Positions 1-8,318 of a stretch of DNA of 64,000 bases are shown piece by piece; positions within the stretch are counted from its first letter, which is position 1, and each line of letters opens with the position of its first letter. Made by a program: the position numbers and the translations under genes. The notes under the pieces were generated by a model. It saw only the letters and a program-made list of their open reading frames with translations. It had not been told where the DNA came from and did not search any database. The stretch is from DATARH01 sp050246595 (lineage in GTDB: Bacteria > Pseudomonadota > Alphaproteobacteria > ATCC43930 > CGMCC-115725): contig JBFWVT010000006.1 of assembly GCA_050246595.1 (NCBI GenBank), positions 66,839 to 130,838 of the forward strand, in the 5' to 3' direction.

Positions 1-374
1 GCAATCTCACCGGCGCGATCAACGAGCGCTTCGAGCGCAACGGGCTCAGGATCATTGCGCAAAAGCGGCTGCTTCTGACGCGTGACATCGCCGAGCGCTT
101 TTACGCCGTCCATGCGCAGCGCCCGTTCTACAACAGCCTGATCGGCTTTATGATTTCGGGGCCGGTGGTCGTGCAGGTGCTCGAAGGCGAGAACGCAGTT
201 GCCAAAAACCGCGAGGTGATGGGCGCGACCGATCCGGCCAAGGCCGATCCCGGCACGATCCGCAGGGATTTCGCCGAGTCGATCGAGGCCAATTCGGTGC
301 ACGGCTCGGATTCGCCCGAGAATGCGTCGCAGGAGATTGCGTTCTTCTTCTCGCAGATCGAGATCTGCCCCTGA
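1..374 (+). CDS. ndk: nucleoside diphosphate kinase, 3' part
   Basis: The reading frame is open from base 3, so the gene starts left of the window. About 123 C-terminal residues of nucleoside diphosphate kinase are present. This enzyme moves the gamma phosphate of ATP onto other nucleoside diphosphates through a phosphohistidine. The active-site His lies in the NSVHGSDS motif, followed by the family's typical SPENASQEI and EICP end. The upstream segments RPFYNSLIGFMISGPVV and GATDPAKADPGTIR are also family signatures. It is cut by the window edge and otherwise looks intact and ordinary. Confidence 0.96.
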   Translation, partial: NLTGAINERFERNGLRIIAQKRLLLTRDIAERFYAVHAQRPFYNSLIGFMISGPVVVQVLEGENAVAKNREVMGATDPAKADPGTIRRDFAESIEANSVHGSDSPENASQEIAFFFSQIEICP

Positions 375-388
375 GGCGCCCGCAGCCG

Positions 389-514
389 CTAGATCAGGAA
401 AAGCGCCATCCCGATCAGGATCAGCACGACCACGACGAGCGTGATCTGCATGAACCGGGTGAACCCGATCCAGGTTCGGCGGTGCCGTTCGAGTTCGGGA
501 TCTGCGGTTGACAT
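389..514 (-). CDS. aa3-type cytochrome oxidase subunit IV-like small membrane protein
   Basis: This is a 41-residue protein. A charged N-terminal half (STADPELERHRRTW) is followed by one hydrophobic helix rich in Val, Leu and Ile that runs almost to the C-terminus. The pattern of a short acidic start, HxxTWxGFTR and a single helix matches the small alphaproteobacterial aa3 oxidase subunit IV family (PF07835). That protein is a non-catalytic membrane subunit of cytochrome c oxidase. No other oxidase subunit is nearby. Assignment is from pattern only; a generic small inner-membrane protein is the alternative. Confidence 0.7.
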   Translation of the reverse strand: MSTADPELERHRRTWIGFTRFMQITLVVVVLILIGMALFLI

Positions 515-567
515 CGCGTGCCTCGCCGGGTTGGGACCGTTGCGCGAGGTATAGCCTAATCGGCTGA

Positions 568-1218
568 TCAGACAAGCGCTTCCAGCGGGTTGAGCACGAT
601 CTCCCGGGGTGCGGCGGCGCCGGCGATCACGACCCTGTCGCCCTCGATATGCAGCCGGCCTTCGGCGAACAGCCGCACCGCGAGCGGGTAGAGCCGGTGC
701 TCGGCCCGCAGGATGCGGCGGGACAACCGCTCCTCGTCATCGTCGCCATGCACCGGCACGACGGCCTGCGCGATGATCGGTCCGGTATCGACCGCGTCGC
801 GCACAAAATGCACGGTGCAGCCGGAAAACCGGACGCCGGCCGCCAGCGCCTGGCGTTGCGCATGAAGTCCGGGGAAGGAAGGCAGCAGCGACGGGTGGAT
901 GTTGACGAGCCGATCGCGCCAGGCCGCGACAAAACCGCTGTCGAGGATGCGCATGTATCCGGCGAGCGCGACGAGCGCGACGCCGCTTTGCCGCAGCGCG
1001 GCATCGGCCGCCGCAGCAAATCTCTGCCGGCTCGGATCGGCGATGATGCGATGCGCGATCCCGGCGCGGGCGGCCCGCTCGAGACCCGGCGCCTCCGGGC
1101 GGTTGCTGATGACGAGGGAGATTTCGGCCGGGTAGTCCGGATCGGCGGCGGCATCGATCAGCGCCTGCAAGTTCGATCCGCGGCCCGAGATCAGAACGCC
1201 AACGCTGAGCCGGGTCAT
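568..1218 (-). CDS. purN: phosphoribosylglycinamide formyltransferase
   Basis: A 216-residue GAR transformylase, which moves a formyl group from 10-formyl-tetrahydrofolate to GAR in step three of purine synthesis. The N-terminus VGVLISGRGSNLQALID binds GAR. The catalytic region LAGYMRIL, the NIHPSLLPSFPGLHA motif (Asn and His) and the GCTVHFV..VDTGPI segment with its Asp are all visible. The ATG at 1218 is chosen because a GGAG sits five bases upstream; an in-frame extension of nine Arg-rich residues is unlikely. purN normally follows purM in this lineage, but purM is absent here and a divergent DUF2066 gene lies upstream. Confidence 0.95.
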   Translation of the reverse strand: MTRLSVGVLISGRGSNLQALIDAAADPDYPAEISLVISNRPEAPGLERAARAGIAHRIIADPSRQRFAAAADAALRQSGVALVALAGYMRILDSGFVAAWRDRLVNIHPSLLPSFPGLHAQRQALAAGVRFSGCTVHFVRDAVDTGPIIAQAVVPVHGDDDEERLSRRILRAEHRLYPLAVRLFAEGRLHIEGDRVVIAGAAAPREIVLNPLEALV

Positions 1219-1293
1219 CGTTCTCCGCATCGATTGGCGGCGCATCGCCGACTTGCCGCGTCCCCGAGGGCATTACACCCCCAAGGGCATCAC

Positions 1294-1332
1294 ATCATGG
1301 CGGCGCATCATGGCGGCGCATCATGGCGTCGC
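1294..1332. repeat. three tandem copies of a 13-base unit
   Basis: The unit atcatggcggcgc occurs at 1294-1306 and 1307-1319, with a one-base variant at 1320-1332. It lies in the 187-base gap between the divergent purN and DUF2066 genes, where both promoters should be. Each unit carries an ATG, which creates spurious start codons ahead of the real start at 1406. No function is evident; simple slippage is the easiest explanation. Confidence 0.85.
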
Positions 1333-1405
1333 ATCGCAAACTGCGCTATCACCGGAGAGGTGCGGCCGCAGTGCCGCGAGGGTACGGGATCGGGGGCGCA
1401 GTGCA

Positions 1406-2599
1406 ATGACCTTGCCGCTGAGAGCGGCCTCGGGGCGCAGCCGGAACGGGCGCCGGATTGCCGGTGCCGCCTTCTTCTTGCTGCTGCTCGTTCAGGCGAC
1501 CGCCGAGCCGGCGCGGGCGCAGCCGGCGGACCCGTTCTCGGCTACGGTGAGGGTTGACGCGCGCGCCGACACGGCGTCCAAGGCGCGTGAGACGGCGCGC
1601 GTCGAAGGGCAGAGGCGGGCGCTGGTGGCGATCGCCGAACGCCTGTCGGGCGGCGCTTCCGTCCAGCCGCCAAAGCTCGACGACCGGACGATCACCGACC
1701 TTGTCGCCAGTTTCGAGGTCGCGAACGAACGGATGTCGGCGGTGCGTTATGTGGCGGAGTATACGTTTCACTTCCGACCGGCCGAGACCCGGCGCGCGTT
1801 GGGTGTCGCCGCCGAAGCCGGCGCCGCGGGGTCTCCGCCGAAGCCGGATACCGTCAAGCCGGACGTGGCGGAGCCTGTCGCAAAGCGGACCGTGATCCTC
1901 CCGGTATATCAGGCGACGGGACAGACGGTGTTGTGGGACGACCCCAACCCGTGGCGCGAGGCTTGGGAGCATGCGCCGGCGGCATCGGAGCGCGTTGTCG
2001 TCCCGCTTGGCGATGCCGGCGATCTCGCCGCGATCGACGCCGAGAAGGCGCGCGCCGGAGACACCGACGCGATCGCGGCAATTGCCCGTCGCAACGGCGG
2101 CGGCGAGGAGGCGGTTGTCGCGGTCGCAGTCCTTCGCGGCTCGTCCGACCGCCCGGGCGGGGTCGATGTGCGGCTGCGCCGCTATCGGGGCGGCCGCCTG
2201 GTCGATACCCGCGGCGAGGGTTTCGCCGCCAACCCCGGAGAAAGCGCCGTCGACCTGCTGCGCCGCGCCGTCGCAGCAATCGCTCCCGATATTGGCGCCG
2301 TCCGCGAGCCGGAGCCGCCGCCGGCTGAAATCGCACGGGAGCGGGAGCAGACGCTCACAGCGGTGCTGCCGATCGACAGCCTCGAAGACTGGCTGCGCGC
2401 GCGCGAGCGGCTGCAAGCCGTGCCGGCGATCCGCAAGATTACAGTTGCGGCCTTGTCGCGCCAGGAGGCGACGATCGCCATCGACTATACCGGGACGATC
2501 GAACAACTGAAATCGGAGCTTGCCAAAATCAGCCTGGATCTCGTGCAGCGCGAATCGCGGTGGCGGCTCGCCCGCGACGGCGCCGGCGGCGCGCCCTAG
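1406..2599 (+). CDS. exported DUF2066 family protein
   Basis: A 397-residue protein with a clear Sec signal peptide: basic residues, then a hydrophobic run GAAFFLLLLVQA and cleavage near ARAQPA at about residue 38. The next region, with the TASKARETA and QRRALVAIAERLSGG segments, is typical of DUF2066, whose members are periplasmic and of unknown function. The ATG at 1406 is chosen because it directly precedes the signal peptide; the frame is open further upstream without conserved content. In alphaproteobacteria this gene precedes a CDP-alcohol transferase, an AI-2E permease and hdaA, and that order is kept here. Confidence 0.85.
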   Translation: MTLPLRAASGRSRNGRRIAGAAFFLLLLVQATAEPARAQPADPFSATVRVDARADTASKARETARVEGQRRALVAIAERLSGGASVQPPKLDDRTITDLVASFEVANERMSAVRYVAEYTFHFRPAETRRALGVAAEAGAAGSPPKPDTVKPDVAEPVAKRTVILPVYQATGQTVLWDDPNPWREAWEHAPAASERVVVPLGDAGDLAAIDAEKARAGDTDAIAAIARRNGGGEEAVVAVAVLRGSSDRPGGVDVRLRRYRGGRLVDTRGEGFAANPGESAVDLLRRAVAAIAPDIGAVREPEPPPAEIAREREQTLTAVLPIDSLEDWLRARERLQAVPAIRKITVAALSRQEATIAIDYTGTIEQLKSELAKISLDLVQRESRWRLARDGAGGAP

Positions 2600-2627
2600 C
2601 CCGCTGCGAGCCGCCGATAACCGTGCC

Positions 2628-3260
2628 ATGGTGCCCGAGCCCACCGCGCGCCCCAAACTCCCGCCGCTGCGCACGCTTCACCGGGGGCCGGCGTTGCGGC
2701 TGGTCGAACTCAACCTGAACCTGCCGAACGCCATCACGCTGGCGCGCCTCGCCTCGGTGCCGTTGGCGATCTGGCTCGTGCTCGGCGGGCACCACGCGGC
2801 TGCATTCTGGGTGTTCATCGGCGCCGGACTGTCCGACGCGGTGGACGGATACATCGCAAAGCGCTTTGACCGCCGCACCCCGCTTGGGGCGGTGCTCGAC
2901 CCGGTCGCCGACAAGGCGCTGCTGACCGGTCTGTATGTCACGCTGTTTATGACCGGGCATCTGCCGGGCTGGCTGGTCTCGCTGGTGGTTCTGCGCGACG
3001 CATTGATCGTGCTCGGCTATGTCGCGTTGCGGGCGAGCGTCGGGTCGCACCGTCTGGGCCCGCTCTTTATCAGCAAGATAAATACGCTGGTCCAGATCGC
3101 GCTGGTCGGCTTCGTGCTGGCGCGGCTCGGGGTCGGGGCAGAGGCCGGGTGGGCGGAAGCGCTGTTGATCGCCACGGCGGCGATCACGACGGTGTTGTCG
3201 GGCCTGTCCTATCTCGTGCGCTGGGGCCGCATCATTCTCGGTTTGGAACGGACGCCGTGA
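2628..3260 (+). CDS. CDP-alcohol phosphatidyltransferase family protein
   Basis: A 210-residue integral membrane enzyme of the CDP-alcohol transferase family, which swaps CMP on CDP-diacylglycerol for an alcohol. The signature runs DAVDGYIAKRF followed by GAVLDPVADK, giving the four metal-binding Asp residues. The usual Arg after Ala is Lys. Several hydrophobic helices follow. The ATG at 2628 was chosen because the earlier in-frame codons overlap the DUF2066 end. The next gene begins inside this stop codon. It resembles PgsA or CLS-type enzymes, but the alcohol substrate cannot be read from the sequence. Confidence 0.85.
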   Translation: MVPEPTARPKLPPLRTLHRGPALRLVELNLNLPNAITLARLASVPLAIWLVLGGHHAAAFWVFIGAGLSDAVDGYIAKRFDRRTPLGAVLDPVADKALLTGLYVTLFMTGHLPGWLVSLVVLRDALIVLGYVALRASVGSHRLGPLFISKINTLVQIALVGFVLARLGVGAEAGWAEALLIATAAITTVLSGLSYLVRWGRIILGLERTP

Positions 3261-4357
3261 GCCTGAAGGTCGTCCGAACCCTGTTCTGGATCGGCCTCTC
3301 TCTGCTCGTCGTTATCGTCCTCGGCCTCGTTCAGAGCATCCTGATGCCGTTCGTGGTCGGTTTTGCGATCGCCTATGTCCTAGCGCCCGCCGTCGCCCGC
3401 CTGGAGCGGTGGGGAATACGCCGCACCCTGGCGAGTCTTGTTGTTCTGATCCTGTTCCTGCTCGGCCTGTCGCTGATCCTGGTCATTCTGGTGCCGCTGA
3501 TCCAGGGGCAGGTCATTCAGCTGATCGCGAGCATCCCCGCCCTGGTCGGCTGGCTGCAAAACCAGTTGGCGCATCTGGTCGAGCTGCTGGAGCAGCGCCT
3601 GCCGGCCGAGGATGTGGCGCGCCTGCGCGACATGCTCGGCGCCAAGATGGCCGAGGCCCTGACCTGGCTTGCCCTGCTGCTGCAAAGCCTGATCACCAGC
3701 AGCCTTGCGATCCTCAACATCCTCTCGCTGGTGATCGTGACTCCGATCGTCACGTTCTTCCTGTTGCGCGATTGGGAACGGATGGTTGCGGTGATCGATT
3801 CGTACCTGCCGCGACAATCGCTCGAAACCGTGCGCGGACAGGCGCGGCTGGTCAGCGACACGCTGGTCGGATATTTTCACGGGCAGGCGCTGATCTGCCT
3901 GATCCTGGCCGTCTACTACGCCGGCGCGCTCAGCATTGTCGGGCTGCACTCGGCGCTGGCGATCGGCGTGCTGGTCGGCGTGCTTGCGATCATCCCGATC
4001 CTCGGCGTCGCCACCGGCTTCATCCTCGCGCTCAGCATCGCCGCGTCGCAATACGGCACCTGGACCGCCGTGATCCAGGTATGCGCGATCTTTGCGGCGG
4101 GGCAACTGTGCGAGGCGAATATCCTGGCCCCGAAGCTGCTTGGCGACCGGGTGCATCTGCATCCGGTCTGGGTCATTTTCGCGCTGTTTGCCGGCGGCAC
4201 GCTGTTCGGCTTTATCGGCGTCCTGCTGGCCGTGCCGGCGGCGGCGGTAATTGGCGTGCTGGCGCGTTTCGCGCTGGCGCGGTATTGTCAGAGCACGCTC
4301 TATAACGGCGCGCCGCCCGAAACCGAGCCCGCCGCCAACGTCACGCGCCTGCGATGA
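3257..4357 (+). CDS. AI-2E family transporter (PerM-like)
   Basis: A 366-residue polytopic membrane protein of the AI-2E/UPF0118 family. N-terminal helices start at FWIGLSLLVVIVLGLVQ. A long soluble segment follows (about residues 85-135, rich in Leu and Glu), then the conserved helix cluster ending NILAPKLLGDRVHLHPVWVIFALFAGG, which is highly typical. The GTG start at 3257 overlaps the preceding TGA, and its stop overlaps the hdaA start by four bases, so the three genes are probably coupled. Substrates of most family members are unproven; in this conserved context an envelope role is usually assumed. Confidence 0.88.
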   Translation: MSLKVVRTLFWIGLSLLVVIVLGLVQSILMPFVVGFAIAYVLAPAVARLERWGIRRTLASLVVLILFLLGLSLILVILVPLIQGQVIQLIASIPALVGWLQNQLAHLVELLEQRLPAEDVARLRDMLGAKMAEALTWLALLLQSLITSSLAILNILSLVIVTPIVTFFLLRDWERMVAVIDSYLPRQSLETVRGQARLVSDTLVGYFHGQALICLILAVYYAGALSIVGLHSALAIGVLVGVLAIIPILGVATGFILALSIAASQYGTWTAVIQVCAIFAAGQLCEANILAPKLLGDRVHLHPVWVIFALFAGGTLFGFIGVLLAVPAAAVIGVLARFALARYCQSTLYNGAPPETEPAANVTRLR

Positions 4358-5028
4358 CCCAGCTCGCGATCGATCTGCCGTTCCAGCCGGCGCTCGGAGC
4401 GGCCGATTTTCTCGTATCCGAGTGCAACCGTGCGGCTTTCGCGTGGATCGAGGGGTGGCCCGACTGGCCGGGCCGGACGCTCGCGCTGTACGGGCCGGCG
4501 CAGTGCGGCAAGAGCCATCTGGCGCGGCTCTGGAGCGCCCGCGGCGGCGGAAGGCTGGTGCCGGGCGCGGCATTGGACGCGCTGCACCCGTCCGAACTGG
4601 CCGCTTTGCCTTGCCTCGCGATCGACGAGGCCGATGCGGCCCCCGAGCGGGCCCTGCTGCATCTCCATAATTGCTGCCGCGAAGCCGGCTCGGGTCTGCT
4701 GATCGCCGCGCGCGAGCCGCCGTCCCGCTGGCCGATCGCGCTGCCCGATCTCGCCTCGCGGCTGCGGGCCATGCCGGTCGTCGGCATAACCCGGCCGGAT
4801 GACGCGCTGCTGGCCGGTCTTCTGGTCAAGCATTTCGCCGATCGGCAGGTCCGCGTCGCGCCTTCCGTGATCGGCTTCGCGGTGAACCGGATCGAACGCT
4901 CGTTCGCGGCGGTGGCGGCGCTTGTCGAGGCGCTGGACCGGGCCGCTCTCGGCGCCGGCCGTCCGATCGGGATCGCGCTGGTGCGCCGCGTGCTCGCCGA
5001 GATTGACGCTCGGCCGGAAGGCACTTAG
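4354..5028 (+). CDS. hdaA: DnaA regulatory inactivator homologue HdaA
   Basis: A 224-residue DnaA-like AAA+ protein without the DnaA DNA-binding domain. The N-terminus MTQLAIDLPF is the clamp-binding motif typical of Hda proteins. The P-loop is GPAQCGKSHL near residue 48 and the Walker B is LAIDEAD near residue 90. The C-terminal half holds the AAA+ lid. HdaA binds the DNA-loaded beta clamp and stimulates ATP hydrolysis by DnaA, which prevents re-initiation. The start overlaps the AI-2E gene by ATGA. This linkage is widespread in alphaproteobacteria. Confidence 0.93.
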   Translation: MTQLAIDLPFQPALGAADFLVSECNRAAFAWIEGWPDWPGRTLALYGPAQCGKSHLARLWSARGGGRLVPGAALDALHPSELAALPCLAIDEADAAPERALLHLHNCCREAGSGLLIAAREPPSRWPIALPDLASRLRAMPVVGITRPDDALLAGLLVKHFADRQVRVAPSVIGFAVNRIERSFAAVAALVEALDRAALGAGRPIGIALVRRVLAEIDARPEGT

Positions 5029-5039
5029 CCGGGGAACGC

Positions 5040-5561
5040 TCAGCCGGAAGCGCGCAGCGACTTCGGCGTGACGTAATCGCGCAGCGCGTGCCGCGACCGG
5101 CCGATGCCGGTCCAACCCGTCTCGATCGCGAAACTGGCGCGCGTCGCGGTCGGGAACCTGCCCTCAACCAGCGCCGGGTAGAACGGCGAGTCCGCGGCGG
5201 CAAGTTCCAGCGCCAGCTCGTGCAGCCCAGGGTTGTGGCCGATCAGCATCGCCTCCCGCACGGCCTCGTCGAGCCGGCGCAGCCGCCGGATCAGCTCCGG
5301 CAGAGCGGCCAGATACAGCCCGTCCTCGAAGATGACCGGAGGCGGCGCGGTAAACCCGGCCAGAACGAGCGACGCGGTCTCGCGGGTCCGCAGCGCCGTC
5401 GAGCACAGCACGAGATCGACCGCGCCGAGCGCCGCCGGCAGGCTGGCCGCGACGAGCCGGGCATCGTCCCGCCCCGGCCGGCTCAGCGGACGCAGGCGAT
5501 CCTTCGTCCCGTCATCCTCCGGAGCGGATCTGGCATGACGCAGCAGATGCAGAACGCGCAT
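5040..5561 (-). CDS. SixA-like histidine phosphatase
   Basis: A 173-residue member of the histidine phosphatase superfamily. The catalytic LLRHARSA motif lies at residues 6-13, CSTALRTRETA supplies the second active-site Arg, and MLIGHNPGLHEL carries the second catalytic His. The size and the GHNPG motif match SixA-type phosphohistidine phosphatases. The start is the ATG at 5561, immediately before MRVLHLLRH; the longer frame has no homology. It lies 32 bases after the dehydrogenase stop and is probably cotranscribed with it. The in vivo substrate is not predictable. Confidence 0.9.
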   Translation of the reverse strand: MRVLHLLRHARSAPEDDGTKDRLRPLSRPGRDDARLVAASLPAALGAVDLVLCSTALRTRETASLVLAGFTAPPPVIFEDGLYLAALPELIRRLRRLDEAVREAMLIGHNPGLHELALELAAADSPFYPALVEGRFPTATRASFAIETGWTGIGRSRHALRDYVTPKSLRASG

Positions 5562-5593
5562 CGGCGCTCCCCGATCGTGACCGACAACACAGG

Positions 5594-6601
5594 CTAAAAC
5601 ATCTCCGGCCTGATGACGTTCTGCGGCCGGTTGGTCAGCAGCGCGGCGCGCATCGTCTCGGCCGATTTGCGTCGCGTATCCTCCCACGAATGCGGCGTCA
5701 GCCACGCCGAATGCGGCGTGACTACGAGCCGGCCTTCGAGCCACTCCTCGCGGGCGCGGTAGGCGCGCAGCAATTCGGGGATCGGCTCGACCGGCGGCTC
5801 GACCGGCAGCACATCGAGCCCGGCCCCGGCGATATGGCCGTCGCGCAACAACTCGCACAGCGCGTCGAGCTCGAGGATCGGGCCGCGCGCATCGTTGACG
5901 ACGACCGCTCCCTTCGGCAGCAGCGCCAGTTGCTCGCGGCCGAGCATGCCGCGCGTCTCCGGGGTCAGCGGCGCGTGGATAGACAGCGTGTTGGTCCGGC
6001 GCAGCAGGTCTTCCAATGTCGCAGCCCGCTCGATGCCGAGCGCCAGCTCGACCCCGTTGGGCAGGTAGGGATCATAGAATACGACTTGGAAGTTGAACGC
6101 CTTGGCGCGCAGCGCGACCGCCGTACCGATCCGGCCCAGCCCGATAATGCCGAAAGTCTGCGTGCCGAGCCGCTCGATCAGCGGGTGCTGAAACGAGCGG
6201 AACGGCGCCGGCGGGTTTTTGCGCTGCAATTCATGGTGCAGCAGGATGCCGCGCCGCAGGGTCAGGGCCAGCGCGATCGCATGGTCGGCGACCTCGGTCG
6301 TGCCGTAATCGGGCACGTTGCAGATCAGGATGTTGCGCGAAGCCGCCGCCGGCCGGTCGAGCTTGTCGTAGCCGACCCCCATGCGCACGATCGCGCGCAG
6401 CCGCGGAAACCGCGCCAGATCGGCGCCGGCGACCGGAAATCCGAGGATCATCAACCCGTCGGCCTCCGCGCAATCGGCGTCGGACAGCTCGGACAGCGAG
6501 GCCGCGTCGCGCTTCACGATCCGCAATTCGGGGCCGAACACCTCGCGTTCGAGATCGTCCGGCTGCTGGCGGGCCTCGGGGTACAGGACGGTAACAGGCA
6601 T
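5594..6601 (-). CDS. D-isomer-specific 2-hydroxyacid dehydrogenase, CtBP-like
   Basis: A 335-residue NAD-dependent dehydrogenase. The Rossmann motif is GIIGLGRIGTAVA near residue 150. Catalytic Arg lies in VVNDARGPILE, the Glu region follows GAGLDVLPVEPP, and the catalytic His is in VTPHSAWLT. The segments VRMGVGYDKLD and NVPDYGTTEVADHAIAL resemble C-terminal binding protein-type dehydrogenases rather than SerA, and there is no regulatory ACT domain. GAGGG precedes the ATG by eight bases. The substrate is probably a small 2-keto acid, which is inference from the family. Confidence 0.88.
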   Translation of the reverse strand: MPVTVLYPEARQQPDDLEREVFGPELRIVKRDAASLSELSDADCAEADGLMILGFPVAGADLARFPRLRAIVRMGVGYDKLDRPAAASRNILICNVPDYGTTEVADHAIALALTLRRGILLHHELQRKNPPAPFRSFQHPLIERLGTQTFGIIGLGRIGTAVALRAKAFNFQVVFYDPYLPNGVELALGIERAATLEDLLRRTNTLSIHAPLTPETRGMLGREQLALLPKGAVVVNDARGPILELDALCELLRDGHIAGAGLDVLPVEPPVEPIPELLRAYRAREEWLEGRLVVTPHSAWLTPHSWEDTRRKSAETMRAALLTNRPQNVIRPEMF

Positions 6602-6648
6602 TAAGATTCCCTCTTACATGCTCGATCAGGGAAGCTCGCGCTGAAAAA

Positions 6649-6903
6649 TTACGGCCGCCGCGTTGGCGGCAGGATTTCCGGGGCGAGGATTTGCTCGATC
6701 AGATGGGCGCGGCCGATATCGTCCAGATGGGCGCGCTTCTGATCGGGGGTCAGGCGGGTGCCGATGCCCTGTGTCATCAGTTGCACCAGCGAGCGGTCGC
6801 TGAGTCCGAGCCAATAGCCGCGCCGGATCAGTCTGTCGTCGCCGTCGCGGGCGAACGGGTCTTCTTCGGTTCCGTCGAGCGGGGGACGGTAGAACCGGCT
6901 CAT
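6649..6903 (-). CDS. small protein of unknown function
   Basis: An 84-residue soluble protein without a recognised domain. It starts MSRFYRPPLDG, is acidic in the first third (EEDPFARDGDD), and continues GYWLGLSDRSLVQLMTQG and TPDQKRAHLDDIGRAHLIEQILAPE. The ATG at 6903 is preferred over those at 6909 and 6933 because AGGGAG lies six bases upstream. It is separated from the divergent MFS gene by about 90 bases. Codon use is like its neighbours, so I think it is real. No function is proposed. Confidence 0.65.
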   Translation of the reverse strand: MSRFYRPPLDGTEEDPFARDGDDRLIRRGYWLGLSDRSLVQLMTQGIGTRLTPDQKRAHLDDIGRAHLIEQILAPEILPPTRRP

Positions 6904-6992
6904 CGGCATCTCCCTGCAACGATTGCGGCACAATACACCGTGGCAGAATTGGCCGTTGCGCCATTTTGAGGCAAGCCGGCACTTTGCCGGCG

Positions 6993-8318
6993 ATGAGCAT
7001 TCCCGGCGCGCCCGCCCCGAACCCGGAAACGCGCGCGAATTCCGATACGCGAGCAGCCTGGCTGATGCTGGGCGGCGCGTTTGCCGCGTTCACGATCAGC
7101 GCCGCGCTGATGCACGCCTATCCGGTCTATCTTGTCGCATTCATCGAGGATTTCGGCTGGAGCCGGGCCGAGACATCGATCGCCTATTCGGTCTCGCAAC
7201 TGATCGGCGGGATCAGCGCGCCGCTGGTCGGCATGCTGGTCGATCGGCTCGGTCCGCGGCGATTGCTGCTGATCGGCAGCGTGCTGCTGGGCATCGGGCT
7301 GTGCGCCAGCGCCTTTGTGACGGCGCTGTGGCAGATCGTGCTGCTGTACGGGGTTGTGATGACGTTCGGGGCCAACTGTCTCGGGCTGGTGGCGTTCGTG
7401 CCGCTGCTGTCGCGCCATTTCGTGCGCCGCCGCGGGATGGCGATCTCGATCGTGCAGTCGGCCAACGGCATCGCGCGCGGGATTTCCGCCCCGGCGATAC
7501 AGTGGTCGATCTCGCTGATCGGCTGGCGCCCGACCTATCTGGTGCAGGCCGCGGTGATGGCGGCGGTCGTGCTGCCGCTGGCCGCGTTGTTTCGGCGCGC
7601 CGATCCGGGCGGCAAGCAGGCGGAACCGCATCCGGCAACCGAGGCGCCAGCCGCCGTATCGCCCTCTCCGGCCCGCGCCGGCTGGAGCCTCGGCGAGGCG
7701 ATACGCACGCCGCATTTCTGGCTGCTGTTCTCGGTCTATATGTGCACCGGCCTCGGCAGTTTTTTCGTGTCGCTGCACCAGCTCGCCTTTGCGGTCGATA
7801 TCGGTTTCGACAAGCTGTACGCCGCCCAGGTGCTCGGGATCGGCGCCTTTCTCGCGGTGCCCGGCATCGTCGTCACCGGCACCCTGTCGGACTATCTCGG
7901 CCGCGAGATCTCGGCGATCCTGGCCTACGGCATCTCGATCCTCGGTGTTGTCTGCGCCCTGTTCATCACCAGCCCCGACCAACACCTGCTGTTGTGGCTG
8001 CACGCCTGTTTTTTCGGTCTGACCTGGGGCGCGCGCGGCCCGGCGATCACCGCCAAGACCGCCGATCTGTTCCCCGGGCCGCGGCTCGGCACGATCCTCG
8101 GCGTCATCACGATCGGCAGCGGTCTCGGCGCGGCGATCGGCTCGTGGGGAGCGGGCTGGGTCTACGATCTGACCGGCAGCTACCGCGTCGCGTTCATGCT
8201 GTCGATCGCCTCCTATGTCTGCGGCACGGCCGCGTTCTGGGCGCTGCGCCGGCCCCCGGTGCGTCGGCGCCGGCTACCCGACCCGCTCGTGCGGCTGGGC
8301 GGCGGGCAGGACGGGTAA
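6993..8318 (+). CDS. MFS transporter, monocarboxylate/oxalate-formate type
   Basis: A 441-residue major facilitator with about twelve hydrophobic segments and a central loop near residues 200-225 (PATEAPAAVSPSPARAG). The loop motif GMLVDRLGPRR between helices 2 and 3 is the MFS motif A. The pattern GWSRAETSIAYSVSQL, RRRGMAISIVQSANGI and TPHFWLLF is typical of the MCT/OFA branch that carries small organic acids. The start is MSIPGAP at 6993; the 9-codon extension is unlikely. Its 3' end overlaps the convergent sensor kinase gene by 45 bases. Confidence 0.85.
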   Translation: MSIPGAPAPNPETRANSDTRAAWLMLGGAFAAFTISAALMHAYPVYLVAFIEDFGWSRAETSIAYSVSQLIGGISAPLVGMLVDRLGPRRLLLIGSVLLGIGLCASAFVTALWQIVLLYGVVMTFGANCLGLVAFVPLLSRHFVRRRGMAISIVQSANGIARGISAPAIQWSISLIGWRPTYLVQAAVMAAVVLPLAALFRRADPGGKQAEPHPATEAPAAVSPSPARAGWSLGEAIRTPHFWLLFSVYMCTGLGSFFVSLHQLAFAVDIGFDKLYAAQVLGIGAFLAVPGIVVTGTLSDYLGREISAILAYGISILGVVCALFITSPDQHLLLWLHACFFGLTWGARGPAITAKTADLFPGPRLGTILGVITIGSGLGAAIGSWGAGWVYDLTGSYRVAFMLSIASYVCGTAAFWALRRPPVRRRRLPDPLVRLGGGQDG

